A stretch of 64,000 nt of DNA from Ashinkailepas kermadecensis (Eukaryota; Arthropoda; Thecostraca; Neolepadidae). Numbering within the stretch: position 1 is the stretch's first letter; each line of letters opens with the position of its first letter. The stretch is taken from the NCBI GenBank assembly GCA_034440615.1, contig JAOTOM010004329.1, positions 152,001 to 216,000 of the forward strand, read 5' to 3'. The translations under genes were made by a program, and so were the position numbers. Shown piece after piece: positions 1 to 62,245 of the stretch. Under the pieces are notes generated by a model. That model did not search any database and was not told where the DNA came from. It saw nothing but the letters and a program-made list of their open reading frames with translations.

Positions 1-1859
1 TAAACCATTGGAACAGTAAGTCCAACAATTAAAAAATACCTGAAGTCATACATTTACCACCTTTTGTGGAAAGAAGATTAAATTGTACTTTTTAGTTAAT
101 TAAATTAAAAGTCGTAACCTAAGATATCCTATCCTAACACCTGCTTTACAGATGAAAACATATGATTACTGATTAGCACTTCTTGCATGCAGTCCAACCT
201 GCAAATTACTGAAGTTCTGAAGATGGCAAGTGGAAAAGATTTAGGTGAAGATATATGGAAGAACATTCAAAAATAGAACTGGTGCTGATAATTGGTCTTA
301 TTGCTTTGCTTTTCTTTGCCATCCAGCTTGCCATACCAGAATTTGATGAGCCATCTCCAATGTTTTGTTAAAGAATAAGCTGCAATGCAATGCATGAAGA
401 TTGCAGCACAATGCTGGTACTTTTCTTTGGATGGGTTTCATCCATATATCTAGAATAGGATATATCTAGGATAGATGGTGTTTTTTTCTACTCTGGCCAG
501 GATATCTGTCTTCGGCATCCCAATCAAGTGCAAAATGAATACATGCATGTTATGTCAGATTTGAAATTATCATAATTGTGCCAGAATTTGTGAGCACTGT
601 AGAAGCATTATGGAACATGTACAGATGTGTTGAGCTATGCTTGAAGAAAAATGATGCTTGGTTCAAGCATCCTTTTTGTCAAATATCCTTGGATATGCAC
701 AATTATTTTTTCTTCTTCTGGAACTAGATTATTTTTTTCGGGGCTAGATATGCCCCGAATAATATGTATTTTTCAACTTTGTTCAATATATGGCAAAAAC
801 TGAAAACGAGTAAAGTTTGGATAATACATTTCCCTTCAATAGAGCTGTCGTCAGCTGTAACATAGTTGTACATATGCATTATGTTTGGTTCTGTATGCCA
901 AAAATCAGGTGGAATTATTTAGTTTCAAAGCAAGGAATGTTGAACATGGCTCAATTTGTTTTTACTGCTGCATTTCGAGAGCACAATGTTTGGCATTCCA
1001 TTCCAAAGTTGCAATTTTGTCTTTTTGAACCATAAACTCCTTTTTGTATTTGTCCAGTCAGCTTGGGCATGTTTATAAAACAGGAGGAAGTTTGCAGTCA
1101 TTTTTCAAACATCTCCAATCTTTTGGCCAAAAAGACCATGATTTTTCATGGAGGATAATGTTCAGGATGACACACATCCAGTACAGGAACATTTTTTTCC
1201 AATCCTGGTTGGACAGAGTACATTCAGCAGTCACCACGGTTGGATTTGTGTTTTGTAATCCTGGATGTGGAGAGGAAAGTTTGTGGGTAATTGAATATGG
1301 AGAGGATATTGTTATTCCAGTACATGTCATCGGAATATCGGCCTACACTTTCCAGTGAATCTTGAGCACATCACAGGGCAGTTCATTGTCTAACAGCACC
1401 ATTGATCCTCGAAGTGAAAAAAATGAGGAAGATTTCCTCAAGAGGATGATGTTCTGGATGCCACAAAAACAGGAATATCATATTTTTCCAACCCTGGCAG
1501 TCACTAATCTGGTGGTATATGTACACACCCCTTTTCTGATCACCATCGATTGCATATTCTTCCATGTTCAACTGAGTGGGACAATAACATGGTGCAAGAT
1601 TCGGGTCGTTGGCGCAATATCTTGATATCTTATGGCCAACCAAATATTTCACTTCAAATTCGCATTATTAGCGTTGATCTCAGTTACCCCACCATCGCCT
1701 ATTACTAAAGTCCCCGCATGCATTGCGTTTTGTGTGAACCCTTTTCTCTTTTATCAAGCTAAGGGGATATCGGCCTTCAAGTCGATACTGACTCCGCACT
1801 GCAAGAACCGAACTATGAGCATGGATTCGCTAGGCTGCTCCAAAGTACAACACTAACAA
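1..1859. other. AT-rich unannotated stretch
   Basis: Short overlapping open frames of up to about 100 codons occur on both strands, but none has a recognisable domain. Two sections (about 1130-1330 and 1440-1600) share similar wording such as 'catatttttccaaccctgg', which suggests decayed interspersed repeats. No host gene is seen. Confidence 0.4.
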
Positions 1860-1983
1860 GAAGTGATCCTACAAGATTGACGACATCCGCATAGTCAGTG
1901 ACCTGCGCGCCATCCGGGAGTCGCCGACCTAGAGCGTCGTCGGCACTGCACTGGCAGCTGCGTCTCGCCTGCACATTAGCGGA

Positions 1984-2190
1984 TTGACTCCGAACACCGT
2001 GCCGCCAGGGTCCGTACGAGCCGCTTACCACGTCCTGAAGAAACTGCCGCGCTCGCAGTGCAAGTCTCGGACTGGTGGTGCATCTGTGGCTTATCTCGCC
2101 GAGGGCGTGGTTGAAAGTATGGCAAGCACAGATATAGCCATGTTTGGCACAAACCACGTGCTGACCACCAAAACGTCTCACATCAGTTGA
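1984..2190 (+). other. Unrecognised open segment in GC-richer patch
   Basis: A 68-codon open frame in a patch (1860-2230) richer in GC than its surroundings, with an overlapping 176-codon frame on the other strand (1813-2343). Neither strand shows a motif I recognise. It may be an old retrocopy or a transposon fragment. Confidence 0.2.
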
Positions 2191-2440
2191 TTGTTCGGCG
2201 GAACGCCCCTGACGTGGGCCCGTGACGTGGCACACACAGACTACCACATAAAGAGTGCTGCAAAGAAACCCTCGCTTGAGCAATTTTATCCTCACAAACA
2301 TGGGGGGGGGGAGGCGATGGAAGGAACTGTGATCTCCCACCACAAGTCGTCGAGGGATCTTTAGAGCTTAGCATAGTTTACGTCTTTCGAGATATGGCGC
2401 AGTAGTAGTGACTACTTGTGATGCTTGTGATGACTACTTG

Positions 2441-2621
2441 AGGCGGCCACTGCCGTACCTCTGAGGCGGCCGCTGTCACGGCTGTGAGGCGGCCTCTGCT
2501 GTGGCTGTGAGGTGGCCTCTGCTGGTGCTGTGAGGCGGCCGCTGTCACGGCTGTGAGGTGGCCTCTGCTGTGGCTGTGAGGCGGCCGCTGTCACGGCTGT
2601 GAGGCGACCACTGCCGCGGCT
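2441..2621. repeat. Minisatellite, 22-23 bp unit, about 8 copies
   Basis: Units of the form gaggcggccgctgtcacggc plus tgt recur from 2441 with small variants (cctctgctgtgg for ccgctgtcacgg). Strongly GC-rich within an AT-rich area. Confidence 0.9.
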
Positions 2622-3573
2622 AAAACTGATAAGCAATGGTGTAAAATGTTATATCAGTTGTGCATAATCTTACATTGTCTAGAAAAATCATTTTTCCTGA
2701 AGGACGCTATTTAGAAGTGCACCACCGACATTCATTTGGAACAGGATATCATTCATATCAGCGCGTTTTCATGTTTCTTCCACAAAATGTACCCAACTGA
2801 GAAATGTGCTTAAGAAGATCTTAAACAAAGGGGCTTATGCCTCCTAGTTGGTTCGGTTACTACCATCCACGTATAGAAGTACTGTACCTGTCAGCAATGA
2901 ATAAATGTTCGTTGTTTTGTGTGCAACATGATGTAGATAACAGTTAATGGGAATTATAAGTATTCATATGGGACTCGACATTTCATCATACACGGTGGAA
3001 GATTGCGAGCAATTGATGTCAGATTGCAAAATATTGCTTGGGATTTTTCATCTGTATGTGCCAAACTCCAGATTGTGTCATCCTTAGCTATCTTCGAGCA
3101 AATTTTGTTCATCCTCCACTGTCTCCGAGCGACTTTGTTCATCTGCACAGTCAATGAACAAATTATTTACAGACAGTCTCTCAGTCTCTTCCCTGCATGC
3201 GACGGTGATGGATTTAGAAGTTCCTCTTGGCAGGAGGACGCTCCTTTTGGCGCGCCAAAATTTATTCAGAGCGCCAAGCGACACCTATTGCTGAGGAAAA
3301 AATCGATGAAAGCCTGGAAGGCAGACAAATCTTCAAAAAGGGGCAATCACGAAAAAGCACGTTTCGGAAATTTGATGTTATCCAATCCCGATGGAAGGCC
3401 GCCCCCCGCCCCCTCCCCCAATGGGGGAGACCGTACCTGATCGGCGACCAATTTCTCATAATTGAATCTCGTCGGCGACCACCGAAAGGTTTTTTTAGCC
3501 CTGGAGTTCGCCCTACTACAAGGTCTGGGGGAGGACCGGTTGAGGCTATCGAGGGGACAAAGAAGAGTGGACC

Positions 3574-3620
3574 ACTATTTATCATAAATAGTTAGGCCCT
3601 AGCTATTTATGATAAATAGT
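3574..3620. repeat. 47-bp near-perfect palindrome
   Basis: Arms of 18 bases (ACTATTTATCATAAATAG and its complement) flank a short centre TTAGGCCCTAG that is itself almost self-complementary. A single arm-like word (ttatgataaata) recurs at about 5617. It may mark the end or junction of a mobile element. Confidence 0.8.
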
Positions 3621-3968
3621 CTCCCACTTAAGATGATCTTAAGTTGATATAAGTTTTTGTTAGCATATGGATAGCTTGTTTCTGTCTTTCCTGTATGTAG
3701 GTATTAGGAGTTAAATTACGGAATACTAATTCTTTCTTATCCGAGTTTATTTAGTCTTGTGGTGTATATTTTTTACATTAGATAACATTGGAATTGTGGC
3801 ATTTACGGTGTCGTTACGCGCCAAAAGCGGACAATTGACACTTAGTAATAAGAATAGCAAAAGAACAAAAACAAAACAACAATTTACAAACCTCAAACAA
3901 TTTACTATAAAAAAACACGGAAGGAGGCTGTAGAAAGTATAAGAGGTGACTTTAGTAGAAAGGTAGAG

Positions 3969-4662
<694 letters not shown>

Positions 4663-4924
4663 TGTGGATACATTTTTTGGCCGGATAATCTTGTTTTTGA
4701 GTTCTGAGTAGTGGTGGATGGGGTGAGATTTGTGTTAAGTGGATATGCACTGTACAAGCCGCATTGGGCGGGCATGGGTGGAGTTGATAATTATTGATGG
4801 GGCACTCGAGCCACGTGTGTTACACGGGATCAAGTGAATAGGGTTGGATACGTCAGGTAGATTCTTTGGAATTAGGGATGTGGTGTTGGTTGGGGTGATG
4901 AGTGTCCTTTTGCCAGGGTTATGG

Positions 4925-5082
4925 TATCTTCCCTTCACAGACTTAACCCGGATGGGCCCTTGTGACTCTTATGATGTCTGAACACTTTATAATTTAATGA
5001 CATTATCTTCCCTTTACAGGCTTAATCCAGATGGGCCCCTGTGGCTTGTATTATGTCTGAACACTATATGACTTTATGACGA
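4925..5082. repeat. 79-bp direct duplication, member of a dispersed family
   Basis: Two tandem copies starting tatcttccc (4925 and 5004) share the words gatgggccc and atgtctgaacac. A third, inverted relative lies at 7921-7996. The position downstream of the LINE ORF1 suggests LINE 3'-tail sequence, but this is inference. Confidence 0.75.
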
Positions 5083-5639
5083 AGGATATTCCTCCAGCTC
5101 TTGGTATTGAAACTCGTTTGAGTGTGTCATTAATATCTTCGGATTTGTATTCATTGGATTGCCGCTCCGGTTGCTCATCGATAAATTATATGTGTTTACA
5201 ATGCTACTTTTCTTATACCCCAGTTTTTAAATCACTGGTTTATGATAGCTAAGATATGGTGTTGATCTCGGGAATAAAAGAAATATCGACGCCAATGAAT
5301 CCCTCGCTCACTCTTGCCTTTCCCTTCGTCTCGCCTTATGGACACATGCCACCGAGAGAGTGCCAACTAGCTTTCGTTTGATGGCAATGCTCAGAATATG
5401 CCTCTCGATTTGTATAGGGTTAGGCGTATCAACTATTTCTAAACGTGGCATATTTTATAAGCTATAATTTGATTATCTTATTATCCCACTAGGCACTTGG
5501 AAATATCCAATCAACGCACCGCAGACGCAGAATCATTCTCAATCACACAGATAACGGAAATGTTTAGGAGCATTAAGTATTAAAAGTTAGCTTGTGGTAC
5601 TGGGGGAAGGGAATACATTTATGATAAATACTAGATGCG

Positions 5640-5936
5640 GTGACTACAAAGCGGCACCTGCTGAGCGGTAGCGACGAAGGGGTCCGGTCGGCTCGTTGGG
5701 TGTCCACTAGTGCTGGGTTGGGAGGTAAGACGATAGCGGAAGGGGAGAATTTTCAGCCAGGCTTGGTGTGTCGAGACATATTACGGGAAAGCCGGGTTAC
5801 AAAATTCAGCTCTGTGCTATGCACTGCAGATAGGAGAAAGAATGGGTGTCACTGTCGAGTTCAACTCAATTCAAGAAATGGATTTTTAATACATGAAAAT
5901 GTTGCCAGTTGGATTTCTGGGCCAGGGGATTTCTGA
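5640..5936 (+). other. Unrecognised 98-codon open frame
   Basis: An open frame of 98 codons with ordinary composition but no motif, signal peptide or transmembrane segment that I recognise. Most likely chance or a transposon fragment. The stretch 5083-5990 otherwise holds nothing I can support. Confidence 0.15.
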
Positions 5937-5990
5937 TCCCCTGATAAATATCTGAACATTTGGATGTATGCAACGTATGCATATTGCCTA

Positions 5991-6276
<286 letters not shown>

Positions 6277-6279
6277 GCA

Positions 6280-7920
6280 CACAGATGTACGCATATGTGC
6301 ATACATGCATATGCTCGCACGCTAATGCACTCTGCGTGTCTATGAATTACATGTACTGATTAAAATGCAACACATGGTCGAAAATGAACTTCACTATTCC
6401 AGCACGCCGTATTTTTGCTTGTGGTGTCCCCAAGGCCCAAATGTGAACTTTCCGATTTTTGCGACTTATTTGTCAAGCTTTACCATCACGTAGGTGTCGT
6501 TGTTCCATTTCTTTCTAGATTTAACCCTTTTACAATGCATGACAATTTTGAAAACAAAAACATATCCACTTAATGCATTGCCAATGCCTGGCAGCTCCCA
6601 TATACGTTAATATTGTCCATGCCTGAAAATGGAAATGAAACCATTGCCTGCTTGAAGGAATATTTTTTGTGACCTTAGTGTATTGTCGATAAATATAAAT
6701 TACTACATTTGCTTAGAAAATGAAATTTTTGTCACAACACTCCTAGCCTCGGTCAGCCTGCCCGAAGCTACCACAGGAAGGTTATATGTTCACAATATGT
6801 TTAGTGCGTTCACTAATTAATTGGTTTCATAATGGTACCATTCCCATTTATGCGTTTTAGTTCCCGATATTATCTTTCTGCATTGTCGGGATTTTCAGTT
6901 TCAAGAGGCTGGGACAGTCCACCAGACGCTTAAAGGACGCTAAGCATGCTTTAGTTGTTTTCAATACGGAGGTGCCTTGAGGTTCACGCGCGGCGATCAG
7001 TTTTTTGGTCGTCTTGACATTTGTCATCATTTGTTGTGCTGTTTTTCTATGCATTTTGCCTGCGCACAATTGCTTGATTTGCCTATGCTTTGTTTTCTGC
7101 TGGGGTCGATACAGTGTAGGGGGGGGGAGTGGGCAATTGCGCATGGGTCGCACCTCATCCATGGAAAAGCGGGGGAAAGCCTCCCTGCAGGAAGGCTCGG
7201 CTGCGCTCCACCCGTCGCTGAACGAATGTTTCCTCCGAATGCCCCACTCCCACCTCCTCAGCTCCTAGTTTCTGGCTATTCCGGAAAGCATTCCGGAAGT
7301 CCGGAAAGCATGGAGGGGTCAAAGTGACCTCCCTTACACTTCGCGGGTTAGCATGTCACCATGATCAGCGTGTAGTGAACAGTTTCATCACTTCAAAATT
7401 GCACCTTTCGCCGCAGGGACTTACTGTGGGTATATCAATGACAATTTTAGGCTAAAATAGACTCACTTCACTCGTTGCATCCATCAAATGTTGCTCACCA
7501 TATGCTCCAGCGAAACTGACTCTGGACCCTTAACTGTTTTCAGTAGAGTACCCAACACTGTCCCCCAAGGTTTTTATGTCGTTTATGTAGCATGCTCGCA
7601 ATGCGGTGATTTATTTCAAAGCTCTTTAACGTTCCCATTCCGATCCCCAGTCCATATGGAACCTCTTCGGCATTTGCAGCATTGCTCAGGCGCCACTTGG
7701 ACTGGAATTATCACTGGCATATTTGACACTGTCGTGTTGATACGAAGCATGCCAAATAATATATTTTGAGCACAAAAATTGGTCTACAAATATCATGTGC
7801 ATTTATAAGAATCTAAGCTACAATATGTGACAATCGCTTATAGAACTCAGTCTTCCATGAAGCAGGTAATTTATCATGCTCAAGCTCAAATTCATCTAAA
7901 AGTCATAAGGTTGTTAAAAT
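6280..7920. other. Stretch without recognised gene
   Basis: Contains open frames of 60-116 codons (for example 6977-7327 on + and 7488-7769 on +) with no recognisable domain. The 6850-7330 part is more GC-rich and could be transposon-derived. Confidence 0.3.
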
Positions 7921-7996
7921 TGTTCAGGCTCCATCACATTGTTAAAGCCCCATAAGAGTCACAGGGGCCCATCGGGGGCCTGTAAGGGGAAGATAG
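7921..7996 (-). repeat. Inverted copy of the 79-bp family at 4925-5082
   Basis: Its reverse complement shares gctatcttcccc, gatgggcccctgtgactctt and tgaaca with the tandem copies near 5 kb, in the same order. Confidence 0.65.
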
Positions 7997-8395
7997 CATA
8001 AAACTAGAAAAATGACAACGAAGCATCACATTAAGTACTATATCCCAAGTTCCAAAGAAACTGTCAACCCCAGCAGCTTTAGCTCTGCCCACCCGGTCTT
8101 GATAGATATCGCGTAACACGCGCGATCGCACGCCACATGCGTGATCGTAGCACGCGCTTGAGTTCCATCAACACACTCATGACTCACTTATAACAACCTC
8201 ACTTCAGACATCCAATTTCCCACAGCACATCTTATAATTCAAAATACGTTCACTGGATCAAAACAATTTGTCCACGCTACTTTTCAATACATTCAATGTG
8301 GGACTCACCAACGTCATCTTCGAGAAGAAGTGCATTTCTACGTCACTAAAAAACCCATGGTAGACAGCACAGCCGGTTTCATACGACTGAGCAAT

Positions 8396-8757
8396 CTTGC
8401 TGGTCACTCAGGTGCGCATGTGCCGGTATTTCTTCGCCGTAACCTCACCTATACCGTATCTCCCCTCCCTGTCTGCTGACTACCCCTGCTGGCCACTCAG
8501 GTGCGCACGTGTCAGCAACCCCCTCGTCGTCACCCCACCTGTACCGTCTCTCCCCTCCCTGTCTGCTGACTACCCTTGCTGGTCACTCAGGTGCGCATGT
8601 GTAGGTCGCCACCCCACATGAACCGTCTCTCCCCTCCCTGTCTGCTGACTACCCCTGCTGGCCACTCAGGTGCGCACGTGTCAGCAACCCCCTCGCCGCC
8701 ACCCCACCTGTACCGTCTCTCCCCTCCCTGTCTGTTGACCATCCTCGCTGGTCATGT
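8396..8757. repeat. Minisatellite, about 80-90 bp unit, 4 copies
   Basis: Units start with 'gctggycactcaggtgcgca' and end with 'ctcccctccctgtctgctga'. Copies differ by an internal 9-11 base length change, giving alternating lengths. Confidence 0.9.
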
Positions 8758-9550
8758 GTGCGATGCCATCAGGGGAGAAGTACATAATAACAACTGAAAA
8801 GTTCCGCCCTCGCGCTGCCTGCCAGCCCCAGGTCCGGGAAATCTAGGGCATACCCCGCCGGGTGTCCTGAAGGTGATAGGGTAGGATGGTGCATTTATTT
8901 CGGCGTTTATCAATGCAATTTGGTGAATGCATCTCGACCGAAATCACTTTGCCTCTGCGTAATGCTCCAAGGCGCGTGGTAGCATGAACATTGAGGGCAG
9001 TCTGCCTGTGACCGATATACACGGAGATGCGACTTCGCTGCACCGCCAATGCTTGTCCTCGCTTGCCCGACGCGCCTGCAGGCGCCTTACACCGGCTTTT
9101 TAAAGAATCACCACCATGTTCTTTTTGGACGACGCACCTTTGTTCTTCAAAGGGAATGTTTGCGACGGCACTCCGCGCAGCTGGCTGTCGGTCTGGCCAC
9201 CTGCCGGCCAGATGGCCAGTCACGTCACGCGCGTCGCGTCAGGTCACGCGACCTGTGTTTCCCGAGGCTGGGTAATCGGCCGTCGCAGACAGGGCTACCA
9301 CACCTTGGGACATTTCTCAAGGTCTTCGAGCATCGGTCCCGAACTTGTGGCGTTGAGTTGGCGATCTTATTTCGCGACATTCCAGTATGTTTGGCGAAAA
9401 CGTACTTGTATTGATTTGGAATATTTTTTGTTCCCAAACGAGAATCATCTGTTTCCAAATGCGGAGTACAGTGAACGCGAAGAGCACGTTCAGATTATCC
9501 ATGCAATTTTCGAAACTGAACGCTATGCTGGTCAGAGTATATTAAAGAAC

Positions 9551-10260
9551 GGGTACACCCAAGTTTAGTATATTCTCAGATCTAGTATATACTGTGCCTT
9601 GGTGACGTCACAGCCAGAATATGCGATATTCTACTAGAATGTGGTGGACATCTGGCAGATTATAGAATCCTATAGTAGAATATTCCAAATCTAGCAGATT
9701 CCTGGCAATTGGCGATAAAGTGCCGCAACCGCTGCATAAACTACACGTTCTTTATTTTTCTTAATTTTCGATACATTTTCATTAGAAAAGAGCATATGGT
9801 ACTATGGCATGCTTTACTTTCTCCTGTATTCAGCTGACACGAGAAAGCAAAGGATGACATGAAAAAGAGTACAAAGAATGAGAAAGAACGTTCAATTTCA
9901 TTTCACAGCAGCTTCCTTTTCTGCCGAAGCTCGACGCAAGACTGGCCTTGAGGGCCAGCCGGTCGTCATGGCAACGACTTAGGCCCCGCCCTTCGGGAGT
10001 CGGCCGGCCGGTTTTGTGTAGTGTCCTCATTTACCGGCAAGGAAACATACTTTTTCGGTGTGATACAAGTAAAAACGATCTGGATTCGTGTGTAGAACTC
10101 TTCAGGCACTTGCATGGTATCAAATTTTCTCATGTACAATTAAAATTTCCTGCGTAAAGCCGTGGCAAATATTGTCCATTTTGGCTTGAGATGCACGCAA
10201 AGTGCTCCCGAGTATCGCCTTGGCTAAGTCACAGGCCCGGAACAACTTCCCCCCCGCGCC
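9551..10260. mobile_element. Interspersed element A, copy 1 (about 710 bp, probable non-autonomous DNA element)
   Basis: Matches the reverse complement of 29807-30460 along its length, for example gtatatactgtgccttgg, gtggtggacatctggc, ccttttctgccgaagctcg and ccgtggcaaatattg. One end reads gggtacacccaagtt. The complement of the other end reads gggggggaagttgttcc, a loose terminal inverted repeat. No long open frame. Confidence 0.7.
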
Positions 10261-10261
10261 C

Positions 10262-10460
10262 CCCGATGCTGGTCACTAAGTCGGTGAACGGGGAGGCACA
10301 CTCCCAAACGTCGTGGAATTTAAATTTACGCCCATAGCGTTGCATGGAACCAATCGACAGAAGAACTCTCTTGTCACCCCTATTGAAATTCGTGGCAATG
10401 TTCATGCCGAACGCTGTGCTTTGTAAAAGGGGCGGGACATTTCGGCAGAAGCGTATTGTC
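10262..10460. repeat. Interspersed element B, copy 1
   Basis: Shares a spaced pattern with 21855-22010 and 56145-56290: cccaaacgycgtg, a segment close to attacgcc, then ttgcatggaa. Similarity is modest and was judged by eye. Confidence 0.4.
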
Positions 10461-12880
10461 AAGCGAAAGCATTACAGTTTTATACTATAAAAACTACTGA
10501 CCAAATACGGTCAATATCATTTTCTCATTTCATTAGATAAAATGTGCGTTGCCACAGAGTGTATCGTGTTGCGACTTGTGGCACCGTGCAATAATTCACC
10601 GATGTATGGACAGTTGCGACGGATTAGCGGTGTCGAGCGGTCCGTTGACCCCCTGTTATGATTGTGTGGATGAAGACTATCTTTTTGATTCCCATTTCTG
10701 TGTTGGCCCATTAGGGTGGCATGGGCTTTAGTGGACCTCCGCAGACGTATTTTTTATAGCAACAACACCACGTGTTTACTCTCATATCAAACTTCAATTC
10801 AATCCAGCGCATTATGAGTACGCTCAATTACCCATCAGAAAATGTGCACCCATGTAAAAAAAACCCTGCATGTGGCATTAAAATGATAATCGAATAATGT
10901 AGCATTAACCGGCGAGAATAAATGAAATGGCAGATGCTTATGCATACTGCACAAGGGCATTGCATAAAATTACAACAGCGACGAAGCAGAGGTAAACAAC
11001 GCAAACCCAACTGCCGATGGATATCTTTTTAGAACAGCATTGCATCCATTGCTGCCACGGAAAGTCGGTGGGTACTTCCTTACCCACCTACGTACCAGGG
11101 GCGAAAAACAATATCTCGTTCAAGGACGATTGCCCCGTCAACTTGCAGATTCCTGCAAACGTGAGTACTGCTCCCATTCAACATTGACAAATGATAATGA
11201 TGAAAATATTACTATTTGGCGAACAGTGTGGCTAATTCAGTAGGTAAATAGTTCAGGAGCACGAAGTTAAAACATTCAAGGTTAAAGATGCTATTTTATT
11301 CGAGAGAACAGGTTTAGGGAGGGCCTGTTCTGCTTGCAGAATTATGCCACACCATGCTACCCTCTGTTTTTCATCGATAATTCATTTCTCAACTCAGCAT
11401 GACAATTCATCTCATGATATCCATAAATATTACTGATGTTAGGGGTACTGGGATGAAAGGCAGGAATTATTTACGGTGATGGAAGCTTAAAGGTATTGAT
11501 GCTTTTATTATTCTTGTTTTTATCTTGTATGCTCTGCTCATAACTTAGCCAACACTGGCAAATATTGCGAATAGGAGGCACTTGATAAGAAGAAGACATT
11601 CATTATACTTCTGGAAATAAATAGTTATTGTATGATACAATGAAGGTGAAGTAACGAACGAATGATGTCGGTGCACTAAGTTCTTTAGCTAGACACATTG
11701 ATCTTTCTAGTTTCATTTTTTAGATCATCCCAACACAAAAGAAAGTGTTTGTGGTGGAAAACGTGACGAAATATTGCATGATGGTTTTGATATGTTACAT
11801 TTGCTGCACAGAAAAAAAACAGCGACCCATTGGCCCTTAAGTCATGTTATAATTACAAGTCTTCCTTATGATGATATTTATTTTTTTTGACTAGCTTGTA
11901 TGACCAATATAATGGCAGCCATGCAATTTGCAAAATCAAACTCAGTATTTTGGTATACAAATATAGCCTTGATGTGGGTGAGGGCCTCATGATGAATGTG
12001 ACCAACCAGACTAATTCTGCCATAGGTGTGGATTTGGAAAATGAGCTACTGGCAAGGGTGTTGTTTTATGGAAATAATTGGGATGACTCAAATACTCGAA
12101 GGTATATGGTGCAATTCACGTGTACGGGACCATGGAAAAACGCGCACCAGTTTCTACACACGCCACTGCCTCTCCGTCCTGATACCGGACAGTCTCTAGG
12201 TTTCCATATCTTGCTTCAGTTCCGCAACAACGAGATTATATTATTTGCGTTCCTATTTATTGAAAGCACGCTATCCAGTGCTCAATGAAATAAAAAAAAC
12301 AACAGGAACCAAACGACTACTCGAACCTCGTTGAAACTGGACTACTATTTTGCTTCCTTTCGGACTTCAATTTCCTCATAATTTACGTTGTTCAATAAAA
12401 TGTATTGCATTTGAATGCTACACATAGCTCTAATGTGCCATGTTCGGTAGTTGGTATGTTTGAACAGTGTGTCTTTTTTGTGCATTTTTGCTTGTCTTTC
12501 ACTGTTTTCTACTTCCTACGCCCTCTTTCACTGAGTCTTTCTAACGCTAGCTATTGATACGAGGTGACCGGTGTCAGAGATGTTGTGGTGATTAACCATC
12601 CAACTACATACTACAAAGTCCTGGGTGCCTTTTATGAGAAGCACTGCGATCACCCCGGCCCCCTGGCAAGTTTTTCATCCCAGAACATTCTGTCTCGCAT
12701 TCCCTTTTTGTCTTGTCAACTGTCTATGAGGTGATGTAGCCGCATGCATCTGGAGACTGAGCATTTATCTGTGGGATTAACATATGAACAGGTGTTATTA
12801 TATAAACATAGCGGTTCATGTGTCCTAAGGAATTGGCAACTAACTAACTTCCACACTGCGGGCGCCGAACACGAACATTT
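10461..12880. other. AT-rich stretch without recognised gene
   Basis: The longest frame (11887-12288, 133 codons, +) has no recognised domain; AATAAA words follow at 12284-12400. I cannot support a gene here. Confidence 0.3.
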
Positions 12881-12883
12881 TTA

Positions 12884-12922
12884 CACGCACACACACGCAC
12901 ACACACACACACACACACACAA
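12884..12922. repeat. (CA)n microsatellite
   Basis: A short run of ACACGC and AC dinucleotides. Confidence 0.9.
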
Positions 12923-13020
12923 ACACCACATTCATAAACGTATTGGACCGCGCTGGGTCCAAGTACAAACTCTGTGCCAAAGGTCAATCAGCTCGATGAA
13001 CGTGTCAGTGCGCCGGGCGG

Positions 13021-13490
13021 CCGAGTCCATCACCAAGCCACCTGGCGAGTCAGCCGTCGAGTCAACCATCAAGTTGCTCGCCAAGTCAGCCGCCGAGTCG
13101 GCGTCCAAGCCGGCGTTCCAGTTGACGATCGAGTCGGCGCCCGATTCGGCGCCCGAGTCGGCGCCCGAGTCGGCGCCTCAATCGGCGTTCCAGTTGACAA
13201 TCGAGTCAGCGCCCAAGTCGGCGCCCGAGTCGGCGCCCGATTCGGCGCCCGATTCGGCGCCCGATTCGGCGTCCGATTCGGCGCCCGAGTCGGCGCCCCA
13301 ATCGACGTTCCAGTTGACAATCGAGTCGGCGTCCGAGTCGGCGTCCACGTCGGCGTCCGAGTCGGCGTCCGAGTTGGCGCCCGAGTCGGCGGCCGAGTCG
13401 GCGCCCAAGTCGGCGCCCACGTCGGCGCCCACGTCGGCGCCCGAGTCGGCGCCAGAGTCAGCCGCCGAGTCGGCGCCCGGCTCGGCCGGC
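13021..13490 (+). repeat. 12-bp GC-rich array next to DCX-EMAP exon 1
   Basis: Units gagtcggcgccc and variants (gtcc, gatt, cac) fill about 470 bp. The frame of exon 1 stays open throughout, reading Ser-Ala-Pro-Glu. A larger order is visible because gcgttccagttgac recurs near 13103, 13188 and 13308. It could be an expanded coding linker or an intronic array seeded by the similar exon sequence tcgctcggcgtcggcg at 13511. Confidence 0.85.
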
Positions 13491-13504
13491 GGCCGGCGCG
13501 CCAG

Positions 13505-61517
<48,013 letters not shown>

Positions 61518-61989
61518 GTAAGCATCGATATAAATTTTGCGGCGATGACCGCCTACAATTATCCAGTTCGCATGCGTTTGCAATGCCGGGCTGCTGCCCG
61601 AGCATGAGTGAATAATTCAGTGTAGTAGATATGACCGTAGATAACTTTGTTAGTGCTGTCATACCAATGTTTCCCTAGTTCATCATCGACTTGCATGTGT
61701 GGCAATATCAGTGTTGCGGACGCCGTCTTCAACCGCTGATAGTGGACTGTATATATGTGGGTGGCGCCCTGCAGCATTGGGTAGAATGGCCAAGAGGCCT
61801 AAAGAGAATGGTATAGAAGAGAGAGCGAGGGAGAAGTAAGCGGGAATAACATGTGAAAGAAAATCATTTGAATAACAATAGGAAAGGGAACAAATAATTG
61901 CAATGTGAGAGGTCGGAAAGATGTATAATGGGAGAATATAAAGAAATAGTCGAAGTAACCTAAATAAAGGTGGACGTAATAATAGAGGT

Positions 61990-62245
61990 TGTAGGTTAGA
62001 GCTCCCCAATTCAAGGGAGACAAAGGAACTCTCCAATTCAAGAGAGCAGTGGCCTAATCAAGAACACTCCAATTCAAGAGTGATAAAGGAACCATCAAAT
62101 TCAACAGGGCAAGGACCTAGCTAAGCGCACTGCAATTCAAGAGTGAAGAAACCCTCCAATTCAAGAGAGCATGGACCTAACCGAGAGCACTCTAATTCAA
62201 GAGTGCCAAAGGAGACCCTCCAATTCAAGAGAGCAGTGGCATTAG
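61990..62245. repeat. Degenerate repeats with 'caattcaagag'
   Basis: The phrase ccaattcaagagagcagtgg and variants recur about nine times in 250 bp at about 25-35 bp spacing. Confidence 0.85.

Noticed and set aside
11887..12288. 133-codon open frame as a possible gene or last exon
   Set aside because: No recognisable domain, no supported splice sites and AT-rich codon use unlike the real exons here. The nearby AATAAA words are expected in such AT-rich DNA.
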